Shown: in pieces, positions 26,339 through 34,197 of the stretch | Numbering within the stretch: position 1 is the first letter of the stretch | Layout: the number at the start of each line of letters is the position of its first letter | NCBI RefSeq assembly: GCF_947259345.1 | Contig: NZ_CAMYLS010000009.1 | Coordinates: forward strand, 78,297 to 142,296 | Direction: 5' to 3' | Length of the DNA stretch: 64,000 nucleotides | DNA from: an uncultured Maricaulis sp. | Lineage (GTDB): Bacteria > Pseudomonadota > Alphaproteobacteria > Caulobacterales > Maricaulaceae | The notes under the pieces: model-generated | What the model saw: the letters and a program-made list of their open reading frames with translations, nothing else | What the model was told of the DNA's origin: nothing | Database searches by the model: none | Made by a program: the position numbers and the translations under genes

Positions 26339-26725
26339 ATGACGAATGATATCGATCTTCATGTGGGTAAACGGTTGCGCCGCCGGCGCCGCCTTCTGGG
26401 CCTGACCCAGCAGCAAGTGGCCGAGTCGGTCGGTATCCGTTTCCAGCAGATCCAGAAATATGAATGCGGCGCCAATCGGGTCAGCGCCAGCCGGCTCTTC
26501 GAGCTGGCTGAATCCCTCGATGTACCAGTGCAGTACTTCTATGAAGGTCTGTCCAGGCGCGACGAGACGGACGGCGATGAGACCCTGGCTGCAGATGTGC
26601 TCTCCCAGAAGGAGACGATGGACCTGATCCGAGCCTACTACCGGCTTGGCGAACGTCCGCGCAAGCGTCTGCTGGAACTGGCCAAATCGCTTGAACCGGA
26701 AGAAGCGGCGAACGACGCGGCCTGA
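26339..26725 (+). CDS. XRE-family helix-turn-helix regulator
   Basis: A 128-residue DNA-binding protein. The N-terminal HTH_3 domain (about residues 10-65) reads GKRLRRRRRLLGLTQQQVAESVGI then RFQQIQKYECGANRVSASRLFELAESLDV. The C-terminal half contains VLSQKETMDLIRAYYRLGERPRKRLLELAKSL, typical of a conserved alphaproteobacterial XRE group related to the Sinorhizobium/Caulobacter symbiosis-type regulators. Targets are unknown. hisN follows after 64 bases and may be cotranscribed. Confidence 0.9.
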   Translation: MTNDIDLHVGKRLRRRRRLLGLTQQQVAESVGIRFQQIQKYECGANRVSASRLFELAESLDVPVQYFYEGLSRRDETDGDETLAADVLSQKETMDLIRAYYRLGERPRKRLLELAKSLEPEEAANDAA

Positions 26726-26789
26726 TCTTTTGCAGGATTGGTATCAAGGCGTCTGGCACCGGCCTGCAGGTCGTGCTAGGCGCCCTGCC

Positions 26790-27587
26790 ATGTCTGATCA
26801 TGATTTCCAGTCCGATCTCCGGATCGCGCACGCGATGGCGGATGCAGCGCGCGCGGCCATCAAGCCCTATTTCCGGACACATCTGGATATCGACAACAAG
26901 CTGAGCGAGGGGTTCGACCCGGTCACGGAAGCCGATCGTGCGTCCGAGAAGGCAATGCGGGATGTTCTGGCGCGCCTCGCGCCGCAGGATGGCATCCTTG
27001 GTGAGGAGTTTGGCACAAGTCGTGGGAGCGGCGACCGCCGCTGGGTGCTGGATCCGATCGATGGCACGCGCGCCTTCATCGCCGGGCTTCCCACATGGAC
27101 GGTATTGATCGGGCTCGAAGTGGCGGGGCAGCCGCAGCTCGGCGTCATTGACCAGCCCCATATCGGCGAGCGATTTTCCGGCTGGCCGGGGGGTGCGCAA
27201 TGTAATCATGGCGGCAATGTCAGGCCGCTGGCAGTCTCGACCTGCCGATCGCTGGACCAGGCCATTCTCGCCAGTACGGACCCCTATCTCTTTGTAGGTT
27301 CGGAGCGTGAGGCGTTCGAGGCCGTTCACGGTGCGGCGCGCCTCTGCCGGTTTGGATTCGACGCCTATGCCTACGCCATGCTGGCGTCCGGCGGGATCGA
27401 CCTGGTCGTAGAGAGCGGGCTGCAAATCTATGACGTCCAGGCGCTCATCCCGGTTGTTACCGGTGCGGGGGGCGTTGTGACCGATTGGCGGGGCGGCGAT
27501 CCTTCGCGCGGCGGCCAGGTCGTAGCTGCGGCCAACAGGAATCTGCTGGATCAGGCGCTTGATCGCCTTGCGCCCGCAGCGCTCTAG
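26790..27587 (+). CDS. hisN: Inositol-monophosphatase-family histidinol-phosphatase
   Basis: A 265-residue Mg-dependent phosphatase. Metal-binding motifs are LGEEFG (Glu-Glu, about residue 72), WVLDPIDGTRAFIAGLPTW, and the C-terminal IYDVQALIPVVTGAGGVVTDW. The sequence fits the HisN-type histidinol-phosphate phosphatase of alphaproteobacteria, acting in histidine synthesis, better than inositol- or PAP-phosphatases, but the paralogues are hard to separate by eye. Start ATG 26790 (MSDHDFQSD); the frame opens further upstream inside the regulator gene without a good start. Its stop overlaps the stop of the convergent gene. Confidence 0.82.
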   Translation: MSDHDFQSDLRIAHAMADAARAAIKPYFRTHLDIDNKLSEGFDPVTEADRASEKAMRDVLARLAPQDGILGEEFGTSRGSGDRRWVLDPIDGTRAFIAGLPTWTVLIGLEVAGQPQLGVIDQPHIGERFSGWPGGAQCNHGGNVRPLAVSTCRSLDQAILASTDPYLFVGSEREAFEAVHGAARLCRFGFDAYAYAMLASGGIDLVVESGLQIYDVQALIPVVTGAGGVVTDWRGGDPSRGGQVVAAANRNLLDQALDRLAPAAL

Positions 27588-28252
27588 CTATCAAGCAGGA
27601 CCCGAGCGGGCATCTCACCGAGTTCGATCCGCGCGAGGTTGCGCATGGCCCGGTCTCGAGGGCGGATGACGACCCGGTTCTCCTGAGCCGTGAGCGGACG
27701 TGTTGATCCGTCCGCCATGATGGCCGTCGCGCTCGGGGCGGGACCGTCGAAGACAAAGATCAGGGTCCGGAAATTCGGGGCGAAAAGAGCGGCAACGCCT
27801 GCGGCCTCGCGCATGGCGTGATTGGCTTGTCCCAGCGCCAGATTCAGATCTGCCGCGGCATAGTTGGGGCCGTCGGGTAGAGTGGCCTCGAACTGCATGT
27901 TCAAGGACATGCCGCCGCCTTCCTGGTTGATGAAAACGGATGGGGCATCCGCCAGCGTTTCCGCGTCTGGCCGGTGGGTGATCCGCCCGCGCTCATCGAT
28001 CTCGAATGACACGCGGGCCCCATCCTTTTCGTACCACATCTCGATTTCCGACGGCGGGATGCCGGCCTCGGAGGCGACAGTGTAGGTCAGGCGGAAATGC
28101 GTTCGCCGCTCAGCTTCGATCTCGAGATAAGTCTCCTGGTGCGGAAAAAAGCGTGGCAGTGGCCCGGCTTCCCGTTCGACCGATTGCGCGAGGGCAATCG
28201 ACGACAGGAAGCCGGTCAGCACACTTGCGATGATAAGGGCGCTGATGCGCAT
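27584..28252 (-). CDS. Exported protein of unknown function
   Basis: A 222-residue protein with a clear signal peptide (ALIIASVLTGFLSSIALAQ). The mature part contains EIEAERRTHFRLTYTVASE, VSFEIDERGRITHRPDAETL, a stretch with ADLNLALGQANHAMREAAG, and TLIFVFDGPAPSATAIMADGSTRPL. No catalytic motif is obvious and I recognise no family. Its start overlaps the stop of the upstream lipoprotein methyltransferase gene (TAATG), so the two are cotranslated, and both are exported, implying a shared periplasmic task (inference). Confidence 0.75.
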   Translation of the reverse strand: MRISALIIASVLTGFLSSIALAQSVEREAGPLPRFFPHQETYLEIEAERRTHFRLTYTVASEAGIPPSEIEMWYEKDGARVSFEIDERGRITHRPDAETLADAPSVFINQEGGGMSLNMQFEATLPDGPNYAAADLNLALGQANHAMREAAGVAALFAPNFRTLIFVFDGPAPSATAIMADGSTRPLTAQENRVVIRPRDRAMRNLARIELGEMPARVLLDS

Positions 28253-29196
28253 TACTCGCCCGCATCCGTCGAAACGGGTTTGCGGAAGAGCAGTGTCATG
28301 CGGTCGCTCTCGCCAATGGCGTCATAAGGCGCGCGATCCCAATCAGCGGCCATTTCGCTGTCTTCAGATGGATTGCGGCGAACCGGAGGAAGGGTCCAGA
28401 CGCCCAGCGGGTGGTCAGCTGTGTCGGCCGGGTTGGCATTGATTTCGGACGCACCCACAAACTCGAAACCCGCTTCCTCGGCGAGCGCGATAACATAAGC
28501 CTGCTGAACGTAGCCGCTCGAAGCGCCCGGGTCCTGCTCTCGGGTGGAGGGCAAGCGGTGTTCAACCACACCCAGGACACCCCCCGGGCGCAAGACCGTG
28601 TGGAAGTCTGCCAGGGCGCGTTCGGTGAAGCCACGGGCCATCCAGTTGTGGATGTTGCGGAAGGTCAGGACTGTATCGACCGAGCCCGCCTCGAGGGCCA
28701 GCGGGGTTTCCATATTGAAGTCGACCGTCATCACCTCGCCATAGAGCGCCGTGTCGGCGACCATTGCGTCGAAGGATGCGCGGGAACGCTGACGATACCC
28801 GCTGGAGGATTCCGGGCTGAAATGTGCGGCGATGTACTGGCCGCCATTGGCGTTGATCCAGGGGGCCAGGATGTCGGTATACCAGCCGCCACCTGGCCAG
28901 ATTTCGACCACCGTGCCGCTCGGGTCGACATTGAAGAATTCCAGTGTCTCGCGAGGATTGCGCCAGGTATCACGCTGACTGTCTTCAGCCCGCCAATCGC
29001 CCTCAAGGACGACTGATATCTCGGAGAAGTCGGGAGCCGCGGCTTCCTGGATGACGGGTTCCGCAGCTTCCGACACGGCTTCGGTTTCTGTCGTGGCTTC
29101 AGCGTCGGGGCGGTCAGCGGGTTCATCGGAGCCGCCGCTGCAGGCAGCAAGAATGGCCGTACCGGCAAGAAGCGCGAGCAAGTGAGCGTGACGCAT
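28252..29196 (-). CDS. Lipoprotein with class I SAM-methyltransferase fold
   Basis: A 314-residue protein with a lipoprotein signal (LLALLAGTAILAACSGG; lipobox LAAC, Cys about residue 19) and an acidic linker to residue 60. The rest is a Rossmann methyltransferase-like domain of the COG4798 type: TVVEIWPGGGWYTDILAPWI as the SAM loop (about residue 98), SVDTVLTFRNIHNWM, VLRPGGVLGVVEHR and AGFEFVGASEINANP. A periplasmic location would deprive it of known SAM supply, so it may bind something else or have lost catalysis. Cotranscribed with the exported protein downstream. Confidence 0.85.
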   Translation of the reverse strand: MRHAHLLALLAGTAILAACSGGSDEPADRPDAEATTETEAVSEAAEPVIQEAAAPDFSEISVVLEGDWRAEDSQRDTWRNPRETLEFFNVDPSGTVVEIWPGGGWYTDILAPWINANGGQYIAAHFSPESSSGYRQRSRASFDAMVADTALYGEVMTVDFNMETPLALEAGSVDTVLTFRNIHNWMARGFTERALADFHTVLRPGGVLGVVEHRLPSTREQDPGASSGYVQQAYVIALAEEAGFEFVGASEINANPADTADHPLGVWTLPPVRRNPSEDSEMAADWDRAPYDAIGESDRMTLLFRKPVSTDAGE

Positions 29197-29370
29197 GTTG
29201 GAAAACTCCTGTGTGTGAGGGGCAATTGGTAGCCAAGGGCGCGCCCTTTCGCAAATCCTGAATGCGGGGGGTTGCGGGGGGCGAAATCGCTACCCAAATA
29301 GACGGCACGGGTCGCCAAAAGGGGCCCGCCAGACCAGCCAGGATTCGATTTGATCTGGCTTTTCTTCAAC

Positions 29371-29410
29371 CGCCCGGTCCGCCGGGCCTGTTTATCGCTC
29401 TGAAGGAGGA
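29371..29410 (+). promoter_or_regulatory. Candidate ROSE-like RNA thermometer upstream of hsp20
   Basis: The hsp20 leader shows a GCCCGG / CCGGGC hairpin (29372-29387). It is followed by TCGCT (29395-29399), matching the U(U/C)GCU anti-Shine-Dalgarno core of ROSE elements. A four-base loop (TGAA) then leads to GGAGGA (29405-29410). TCGCTC opposite GGAGGA allows A-U, G-C, a central G-G and weak pairs, as in ROSE hairpins that melt on heat shock. The call rests on motif and position only. Confidence 0.5.
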
Positions 29411-29419
29411 TGGACTGAT

Positions 29420-29896
29420 ATGCGTACTGTTGATTTCACCCCGCTCTACCGCTCGATCGTCGGCTTTGACCGACTCGCCGACATGATGGACTCGGCCACC
29501 AAGATCGAGTCCCAAGGCTACCCACCCTACAACATTCAACACGTCGCCGATGATGAGTATCTGATCGAGCTGGCCGTGGCCGGGTTCGGTGAAGAGGATC
29601 TCGTTGTCGAGGTGCAGGAAACTGTGCTGACCGTTTCCGGCAAGAATGGCGAGAAGCCGGACAGCGATGATCGCCGCTTCTTGCATCGCGGGATCGCCGA
29701 GCGATCCTTTGAGCGCCGTTTCCATCTGGCCGACCATGTCGAAGTGGCCGACGCCGGCTTGAAGAACGGGCTCCTGCAGATTCGTCTGGTTCGGGAAGTG
29801 CCGGAAGCGGCCAAACCAAAACGGATCGAAATCAAGTCCGGTGCGGGTTCAACCCGTGCCAAGCTGATCGAAGGTGGCAAGACCAAGGCCGCCTGA
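29420..29896 (+). CDS. Small heat-shock protein, Hsp20 family (IbpA-like)
   Basis: A 158-residue ATP-independent holdase chaperone. The N-terminal arm FTPLYRSIVGFDRLADMMD and the alpha-crystallin domain (about residues 35-125) with PPYNIQHVADDEYLIELAVAGF, LTVSGKNG, FLHRGIAERSFERRF and GLLQIRLVREVPE match class A bacterial IbpA-type proteins; the C-terminal IxI-like anchor region is KPKRIEI. A strong AGGAGG precedes the ATG inside a ROSE-like hairpin. A terminator follows, so it is monocistronic. Confidence 0.95.
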   Translation: MRTVDFTPLYRSIVGFDRLADMMDSATKIESQGYPPYNIQHVADDEYLIELAVAGFGEEDLVVEVQETVLTVSGKNGEKPDSDDRRFLHRGIAERSFERRFHLADHVEVADAGLKNGLLQIRLVREVPEAAKPKRIEIKSGAGSTRAKLIEGGKTKAA

Positions 29897-29937
29897 CCCG
29901 TCGCTGACGGACACTGATATTCCCTCCGATTGACCCT

Positions 29938-29974
29938 GAAGGCGGTGAGCGCATGCTTGCCGCCTTCTATTTGT
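29938..29974 (+). terminator. Terminator of hsp20
   Basis: Eight-bp stem GAAGGCGG / CCGCCTTC (29938-29945 with 29960-29967), a 14-base loop, and a T-rich tail TATTTGT. It lies 41 bases after the stop. Confidence 0.7.
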
Positions 29975-29995
29975 GACTTGAGGGTATTGTTCTTG

Positions 29996-31297
29996 TCAGG
30001 CGGCGTTGAAATCAACCGCCCCGTCGATCGACTCGGCCGCTTCGACGAAGTCCTCGTCAAGCCGTGCGCCTGTAAAACAGGAGCCATTGAAGATGGCCTT
30101 TTTCACGTTGGCACCGTTCAACATGGCATAGGAAAAATCTGCGCCGGTCGCCTTGGCCTGGCGCATATCGGTGCCACGCAAATCTGTGTAACGCGCCCGC
30201 ACGCCTGCGAGCGAGGCTGGCAGAAGCCGATTGCCCTCAAGGAGGAGTGGGCCGAGTTGACAGTCACGCAGGTCTGCATTGGACAGATTGGCACCTGTCA
30301 GGTCGGCGCCGCGCAGATCTGCTCCGCGCAGGCTGACCATCCTCAGGTCGGCTTTCTCCAGGCGTGCGCCCTGTAATTGCGCGCCTTCCAGATCAAGTCC
30401 GTAGAGTGTCGCGCCGCGAGCATGGAAGGCCGTCAGCGTCCTGCCCGCGAGTGAATTCAGGCCGCGCAAATCGGTACCGTCGAACAGGGAGGGCTTACCC
30501 TCCTTTCCGTTGGTATCGCACCACCGAACATGTTCTGCGATCTGTTCGGCAACCGGGTGTTCCAGTTCCGACGCATCAATGCCGACGGGTGCACTCGTCA
30601 GCGCGCCTTCGGTATTCATGCCCTGCTTCTTGGCCATGACAGTCTTGGTGCCGATCAATACAGCGTGCGTGAAATCTGTGTCTGTCAGGTCGGCCCCGGA
30701 AAGGTCGGCGCCTTCCAGATTTGCGCCCTGGAAAGACGAGCCTCGAAGATTGGCGCGGATCATCCGCGTGCCTAGCAGCATGGCGTCGGTGAAGTCGGCC
30801 TTTTGAGCCGCGATACCGGCCATTTTGGAGCCCGACAGATTCGCCCCGGTGAAATTGGCAGTGCCGGCATCGTTCTCCTGGGACTTGTGGGTCAGGATGG
30901 CCAGGCCCTTTTCCTTGTCCATCTGAGCGATTGCGCCTTCACGCAGATCAGCCTCGGTCAGGTCTGCGCCGGTCAGGTTGGCGCCACGCATGATCGCACC
31001 GCGCAGATCGGCGCGACGCAGGGAGGCGCCTTCCAGATTGGCGCGTCGCATGTCGGCCGCGAAGAAGATCGCACTGTTCAGGGTACAGCCGGAAAGGATA
31101 GTGCCGCGGAGGACAGCGCCGCTGAAATCGGCGTCCGACAGATCGCGATTGGCCAGCACCAGATCCTCGAGGATCGTGTAAGCGAAGTTGGCCCGCGCGC
31201 CGCCGGACCGGCCCGACCACAGGCGCTCGTGCCGCGCGCAGATCGCGTCGACTTCGTCCTGGGTCAGTGTCTTGTACTCAATCTTTCGGCCGGTCAT
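29996..31297 (-). CDS. Pentapeptide-repeat protein
   Basis: A 433-residue protein made mostly of A(D/N)LxG-type pentapeptides that fold into a right-handed quadrilateral beta-helix. Block 1 covers about residues 45-215 (LSDADFSGAVLRGTILSGC, GANLTGADLTEADL). A non-repeat insert of roughly 60-70 residues follows (about 225-295, with SAPVGIDASELEHPVAEQIAEHVRWC). Block 2 runs to about 420 (LRGADLRGADLTGANLSNADL). The chosen start (ATG 31297, MTGRKIEYKT) has AGGA upstream; an in-frame start at 31405 adds a poor extension overlapping the next gene. Some family members mimic DNA and protect gyrase, but nothing here shows that. Confidence 0.9.
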   Translation of the reverse strand: MTGRKIEYKTLTQDEVDAICARHERLWSGRSGGARANFAYTILEDLVLANRDLSDADFSGAVLRGTILSGCTLNSAIFFAADMRRANLEGASLRRADLRGAIMRGANLTGADLTEADLREGAIAQMDKEKGLAILTHKSQENDAGTANFTGANLSGSKMAGIAAQKADFTDAMLLGTRMIRANLRGSSFQGANLEGADLSGADLTDTDFTHAVLIGTKTVMAKKQGMNTEGALTSAPVGIDASELEHPVAEQIAEHVRWCDTNGKEGKPSLFDGTDLRGLNSLAGRTLTAFHARGATLYGLDLEGAQLQGARLEKADLRMVSLRGADLRGADLTGANLSNADLRDCQLGPLLLEGNRLLPASLAGVRARYTDLRGTDMRQAKATGADFSYAMLNGANVKKAIFNGSCFTGARLDEDFVEAAESIDGAVDFNAA

Positions 31298-31367
31298 CGG
31301 CGCGGTCCTGTCGGTGTCATTTCCAGTCGGACATCCTATGGGAAGACGGTTAACATCCAGTGTGCTG

Positions 31368-31991
31368 TCAAGCGGGTCCGGGCGGCCGCCAGTCGCGTTC
31401 GGCAAGGGGGTGGTCGGGGGCGATCCGGATGCGGTTCAACCCGGCGCGGCCATGGGCCCGGACCTCCTTTTCCGCCGCTTCGGGGGTGAGCGCCTCAAGC
31501 ACGGCGTCATACCCCTGCACCCGGTCATCGACCCGGACCTGCGGAAGGCCTGTTTCAAGCCGTTGGAAGAAGCCGACATACAGCGCGCGGGCATCGGCTT
31601 CGCGAAGTCCGACTTCAGTCGCGATTGCGGCGGCTTTGAGCATTGCCACACCCTTGCCCGAGACTTCTGGAAAATCGTCCCCGCAGGCGATGACAACACG
31701 CGTTATGCCAGCATCGATCAGACCCTGAGCGCAGGGCGGCGTTTGTCCGTGATGGGCACAGGGCTCCAGCGTTACATAGGCGGTAGCGCCGCGTGCTGCA
31801 TCACCCGCCTTGTCCAGCGCAACGCGCTCGGCGTGCGGGCGTCCACCATTTCGGGTCGATCCGGTGGCGAGGATGCGACCCGCCTTGACCAGGACACAGC
31901 CCACGGCGGGATTAGGCGCGGTGCGGCCCTGCTGAGCCTGCGCCAGGGCCAGTGCCAAATCCATATAGCGCCGGTCGTCGACCGGGCTCAT
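31368..31991 (-). CDS. RibD-like deaminase lacking the reductase domain
   Basis: A 207-residue zinc deaminase with the N-terminal half of RibD. TAPNPAVGCVLV, the zinc/catalytic PHAE (about residue 52) and TLEPCAHHGQTPPC with both Cys ligands are intact. Such domains deaminate 2,5-diamino-6-ribosylamino-pyrimidinone phosphate in riboflavin synthesis. After GFFQRLETG, where RibD normally runs into a ~200-residue reductase, only about 55 unrelated-looking residues remain. Either the reductase is encoded elsewhere or this is a divergent paralogue. It overlaps gpmA (ATGA). Confidence 0.82.
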   Translation of the reverse strand: MSPVDDRRYMDLALALAQAQQGRTAPNPAVGCVLVKAGRILATGSTRNGGRPHAERVALDKAGDAARGATAYVTLEPCAHHGQTPPCAQGLIDAGITRVVIACGDDFPEVSGKGVAMLKAAAIATEVGLREADARALYVGFFQRLETGLPQVRVDDRVQGYDAVLEALTPEAAEKEVRAHGRAGLNRIRIAPDHPLAERDWRPPGPA

Positions 31992-32719
31992 GCGTCCGGG
32001 ATGGGTGGCAGGGCTTTGGCGCGATCCGGATCGAGGTAGCGAGCCGCGATGATGGTCAGGTTATCATCCTCGAGGTCAATCAGGAGCGGGTTGCCCGTCG
32101 GAACCTCGATTTCCATAATGTCCGGATCGGACACCTTGAACAGGAGTTTGACGAGGGCTCGCAGGCTGTTGCCATGCGCGGCCACCACCAGGGACTCGCC
32201 CTGTTGCAGGCGCGGCAGGATGTCGGAAGTCCAGTAGGGCTCGACCCGATCCAGCGTTGACTTCAGGGATTCCGAGGCCGGCAGAAGATCCTGTGGGACA
32301 TTCGCATAGCGATTGTCGTTGAGTGGGTGATAGGCGTGGTCCTTGGCCAGCGGCGGTGGCGGCGTGTCGAAGGACCGGCGCCATATCTTGACCTGCTCGT
32401 CACCATGCTTGGCCCGGGTTTCATCCTTGTCGAGCCCCGCGAGCGCGCCGTAATGGCGCTCATTGAGTCGCCAGGACTTTTCTACCGGGATCCACAGGCG
32501 ATCAAGCCCTTCAAGCGTGAAGTTGAGGGTTTTGATGGCGCGCTTGAGCACGGAGACAAAAGCGTGCTCGGGCTTGAAGCCGGACTCGGCCAGCAGGTCG
32601 CCGGCGCGCTTCGCTTGCGCGACCCCCTCATCGGTCAGGTCGACATCCACCCAGCCGGTGAAACGGTTCTGCAAATTCCATTCGCTCTGGCCGTGCCGGA
32701 TGAGGGCGAGTTGCGGCAT
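31988..32719 (-). CDS. gpmA: 2,3-bisphosphoglycerate-dependent phosphoglycerate mutase
   Basis: A 243-residue glycolytic enzyme interconverting 3- and 2-phosphoglycerate. LIRHGQSEWNLQNRFTGW holds the phosphorylated His (about residue 9), SWRLNERHYGALAGLDK and VVAAHGNSLRALVKLL the remaining active-site residues. ATG 32719 has AGGAGG seven bases upstream and is the natural start, although the frame is open further upstream. The RibD-like deaminase is coupled downstream by ATGA. Confidence 0.96.
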   Translation of the reverse strand: MPQLALIRHGQSEWNLQNRFTGWVDVDLTDEGVAQAKRAGDLLAESGFKPEHAFVSVLKRAIKTLNFTLEGLDRLWIPVEKSWRLNERHYGALAGLDKDETRAKHGDEQVKIWRRSFDTPPPPLAKDHAYHPLNDNRYANVPQDLLPASESLKSTLDRVEPYWTSDILPRLQQGESLVVAAHGNSLRALVKLLFKVSDPDIMEIEVPTGNPLLIDLEDDNLTIIAARYLDPDRAKALPPIPDA

Positions 32720-32856
32720 GAGTCGCCTCCTAGTTTGACCCCGTTCGCGCAGCGATAGCCCGGTAGCGTTCGTGGGGCAAGGCGCTCGCCAGCGAGGCCA
32801 CAGGTTCAAGATTTTGCTTAGGCTTCGCGATCAGGTTGTGTTATAAAACGAGTAAA

Positions 32857-33017
32857 GCTTCCGGGGCGAGCCTGGTTCTCTCAAGAACCCACACCCAAGG
32901 CATCACTTATCCGCCCCGATGAGCGGCGACCCGATGTGAGGCTCTTCACCGTCCCCCAAGGGCCAGCTCGCATCCTGCCGCACTAGCCGCGCACGTCTCT
33001 TCCCCGGACGTGCGCGG
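32857..33017 (+). ncRNA. Candidate 6S-like structured RNA with terminator hairpin
   Basis: A 368-base gap between gpmA and kdsD contains a rod-like RNA. GGGCGAGCCTGG (32864-32875) pairs with CCAGCTCGC (32963-32971) as a closing stem. A GGTTC/GAACC mini-hairpin lies on its 5' inner side and CCCCCAAGGG on the 3' side. An inner interrupted stem is capped by CCGC/GCGG. This closing stem, bubble and terminal hairpin plan is that of 6S RNA. TTATAAAA at 32841 can be a -10 box. An 11-bp perfect stem CCGCGCACGTC / GACGTGCGCGG (32987-33017) closes the 3' side. The 6S identity is inference. Confidence 0.42.
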
Positions 33018-33087
33018 TTCTGGTATGGGGTCTCGTGATCCGGCGTCGCCTTACTTTGAGCGAGCGGCTCGACCGAGAGGAGACGGC

Positions 33088-34056
33088 ATGTCCAACAATG
33101 ATCCCGTGCAATCCGCCCGCCGTGTCATTGCAACCGAACGAGACGGCATGGTCGCGCTCGAGCAATCCATCGGGTCAGATTTCGCGGAGACGATCGAGCG
33201 CCTCAGCCGGCTCGAAGGACGTCTCATCTGCGCCGGGGTCGGCAAGTCCGGTCATGTTGCGCGCAAGATCGCGGCCACGCTCGCCTCCACCGGAACGCCG
33301 GCCTATTATGTTCATCCGACCGAAGCCAGCCACGGCGATCTTGGCATGATCGCAACCAGCGATGCGGTTCTAGCCCTGTCCAAGTCGGGCGAGACGAAGG
33401 AGTTGGGCGATTTGATCGCCTATTGCCGCCGCTTCGGCGTGCCTCTGATCGCGATGACCGCTCAGCCGGACAGCACGCTGGGCCGCGCCGGTGATTATCG
33501 GCTCTTCATTCCGGCCGCCCCGGAAGCTTGCGGCGAAACCCGGGCTCCGACGACGTCCACCACGCTAATGATGGCGCTTGGGGATGCCCTGGCAGTTGCC
33601 CTGCTGGAGGCGCGCGGCTTTACCGCTTCCGATTTCAAGACCTTCCATCCGGGTGGAGCGCTCGGCGCTGCGCTCGCCAGCGTGGGCGACATCATGCATG
33701 ACGGTGAGGCGGTGCCATTGATTGGCGCCAAGGCCCGAATGAGTGAAGTCCTGATCGAGATGACGACCAAGAGTTTTGGCTGCGCAGGGATTATTGACGA
33801 GAATGGCAAGCTCGCCGGAATAATCACCGATGGTGATTTGCGTCGGCATATGGGTGCCGACCTGGTGCACCAGCAGGCGGGTGATGTGATGACCGCGAAT
33901 CCGCGTACAGGCGAAGCTGGCATGCTGGCCGCGGACGCGCTGCGCCTGATGACGGCGGGAGAGCCGAAGATCATCCAGCTCTTCATTGTTGACGGCAACC
34001 GGCGGCCGATCGGGATCCTGCATTTGCACGACTTGCTAAGAGTCGGGCTCAAATAG
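33088..34056 (+). CDS. kdsD: Arabinose-5-phosphate isomerase (KpsF/GutQ/KdsD family)
   Basis: A 322-residue enzyme converting ribulose 5-phosphate to arabinose 5-phosphate for KDO in LPS or capsule. The SIS domain has ICAGVGKSGHVARKIAATL (about residue 48), VHPTEASHGDLGMI and ALSKSGETKEL. Two CBS domains follow from about residue 205 (VGDIMHDGEAVPLI, GDVMTANPRTG). ATG 33088 has GAGAGGAGA upstream; earlier in-frame codons add a charged, unlike-family leader. It fits with the sugar-precursor genes further downstream. Confidence 0.92.
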   Translation: MSNNDPVQSARRVIATERDGMVALEQSIGSDFAETIERLSRLEGRLICAGVGKSGHVARKIAATLASTGTPAYYVHPTEASHGDLGMIATSDAVLALSKSGETKELGDLIAYCRRFGVPLIAMTAQPDSTLGRAGDYRLFIPAAPEACGETRAPTTSTTLMMALGDALAVALLEARGFTASDFKTFHPGGALGAALASVGDIMHDGEAVPLIGAKARMSEVLIEMTTKSFGCAGIIDENGKLAGIITDGDLRRHMGADLVHQQAGDVMTANPRTGEAGMLAADALRLMTAGEPKIIQLFIVDGNRRPIGILHLHDLLRVGLK

Positions 34057-34197
34057 CGCTCAATTCCTGTACACAAACCCGCGTCGGCACTGGCGAAATC
34101 ATGGTTCGGGCGCTATCTTCCGAAGCGGAGGAGTGGTGATCCGGACTGCACCCGAAAGGTGCAGATGTGTCGGCTTGCCGCCTGAGTGGGAGTAAAG

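Noticed and set aside
34146..34164. Hairpin CTGCACC/GGTGCAG before the type I secretion operon as a terminator or riboswitch
   Set aside because: No U-tract and too small for a known aptamer; left as a plain leader hairpin.
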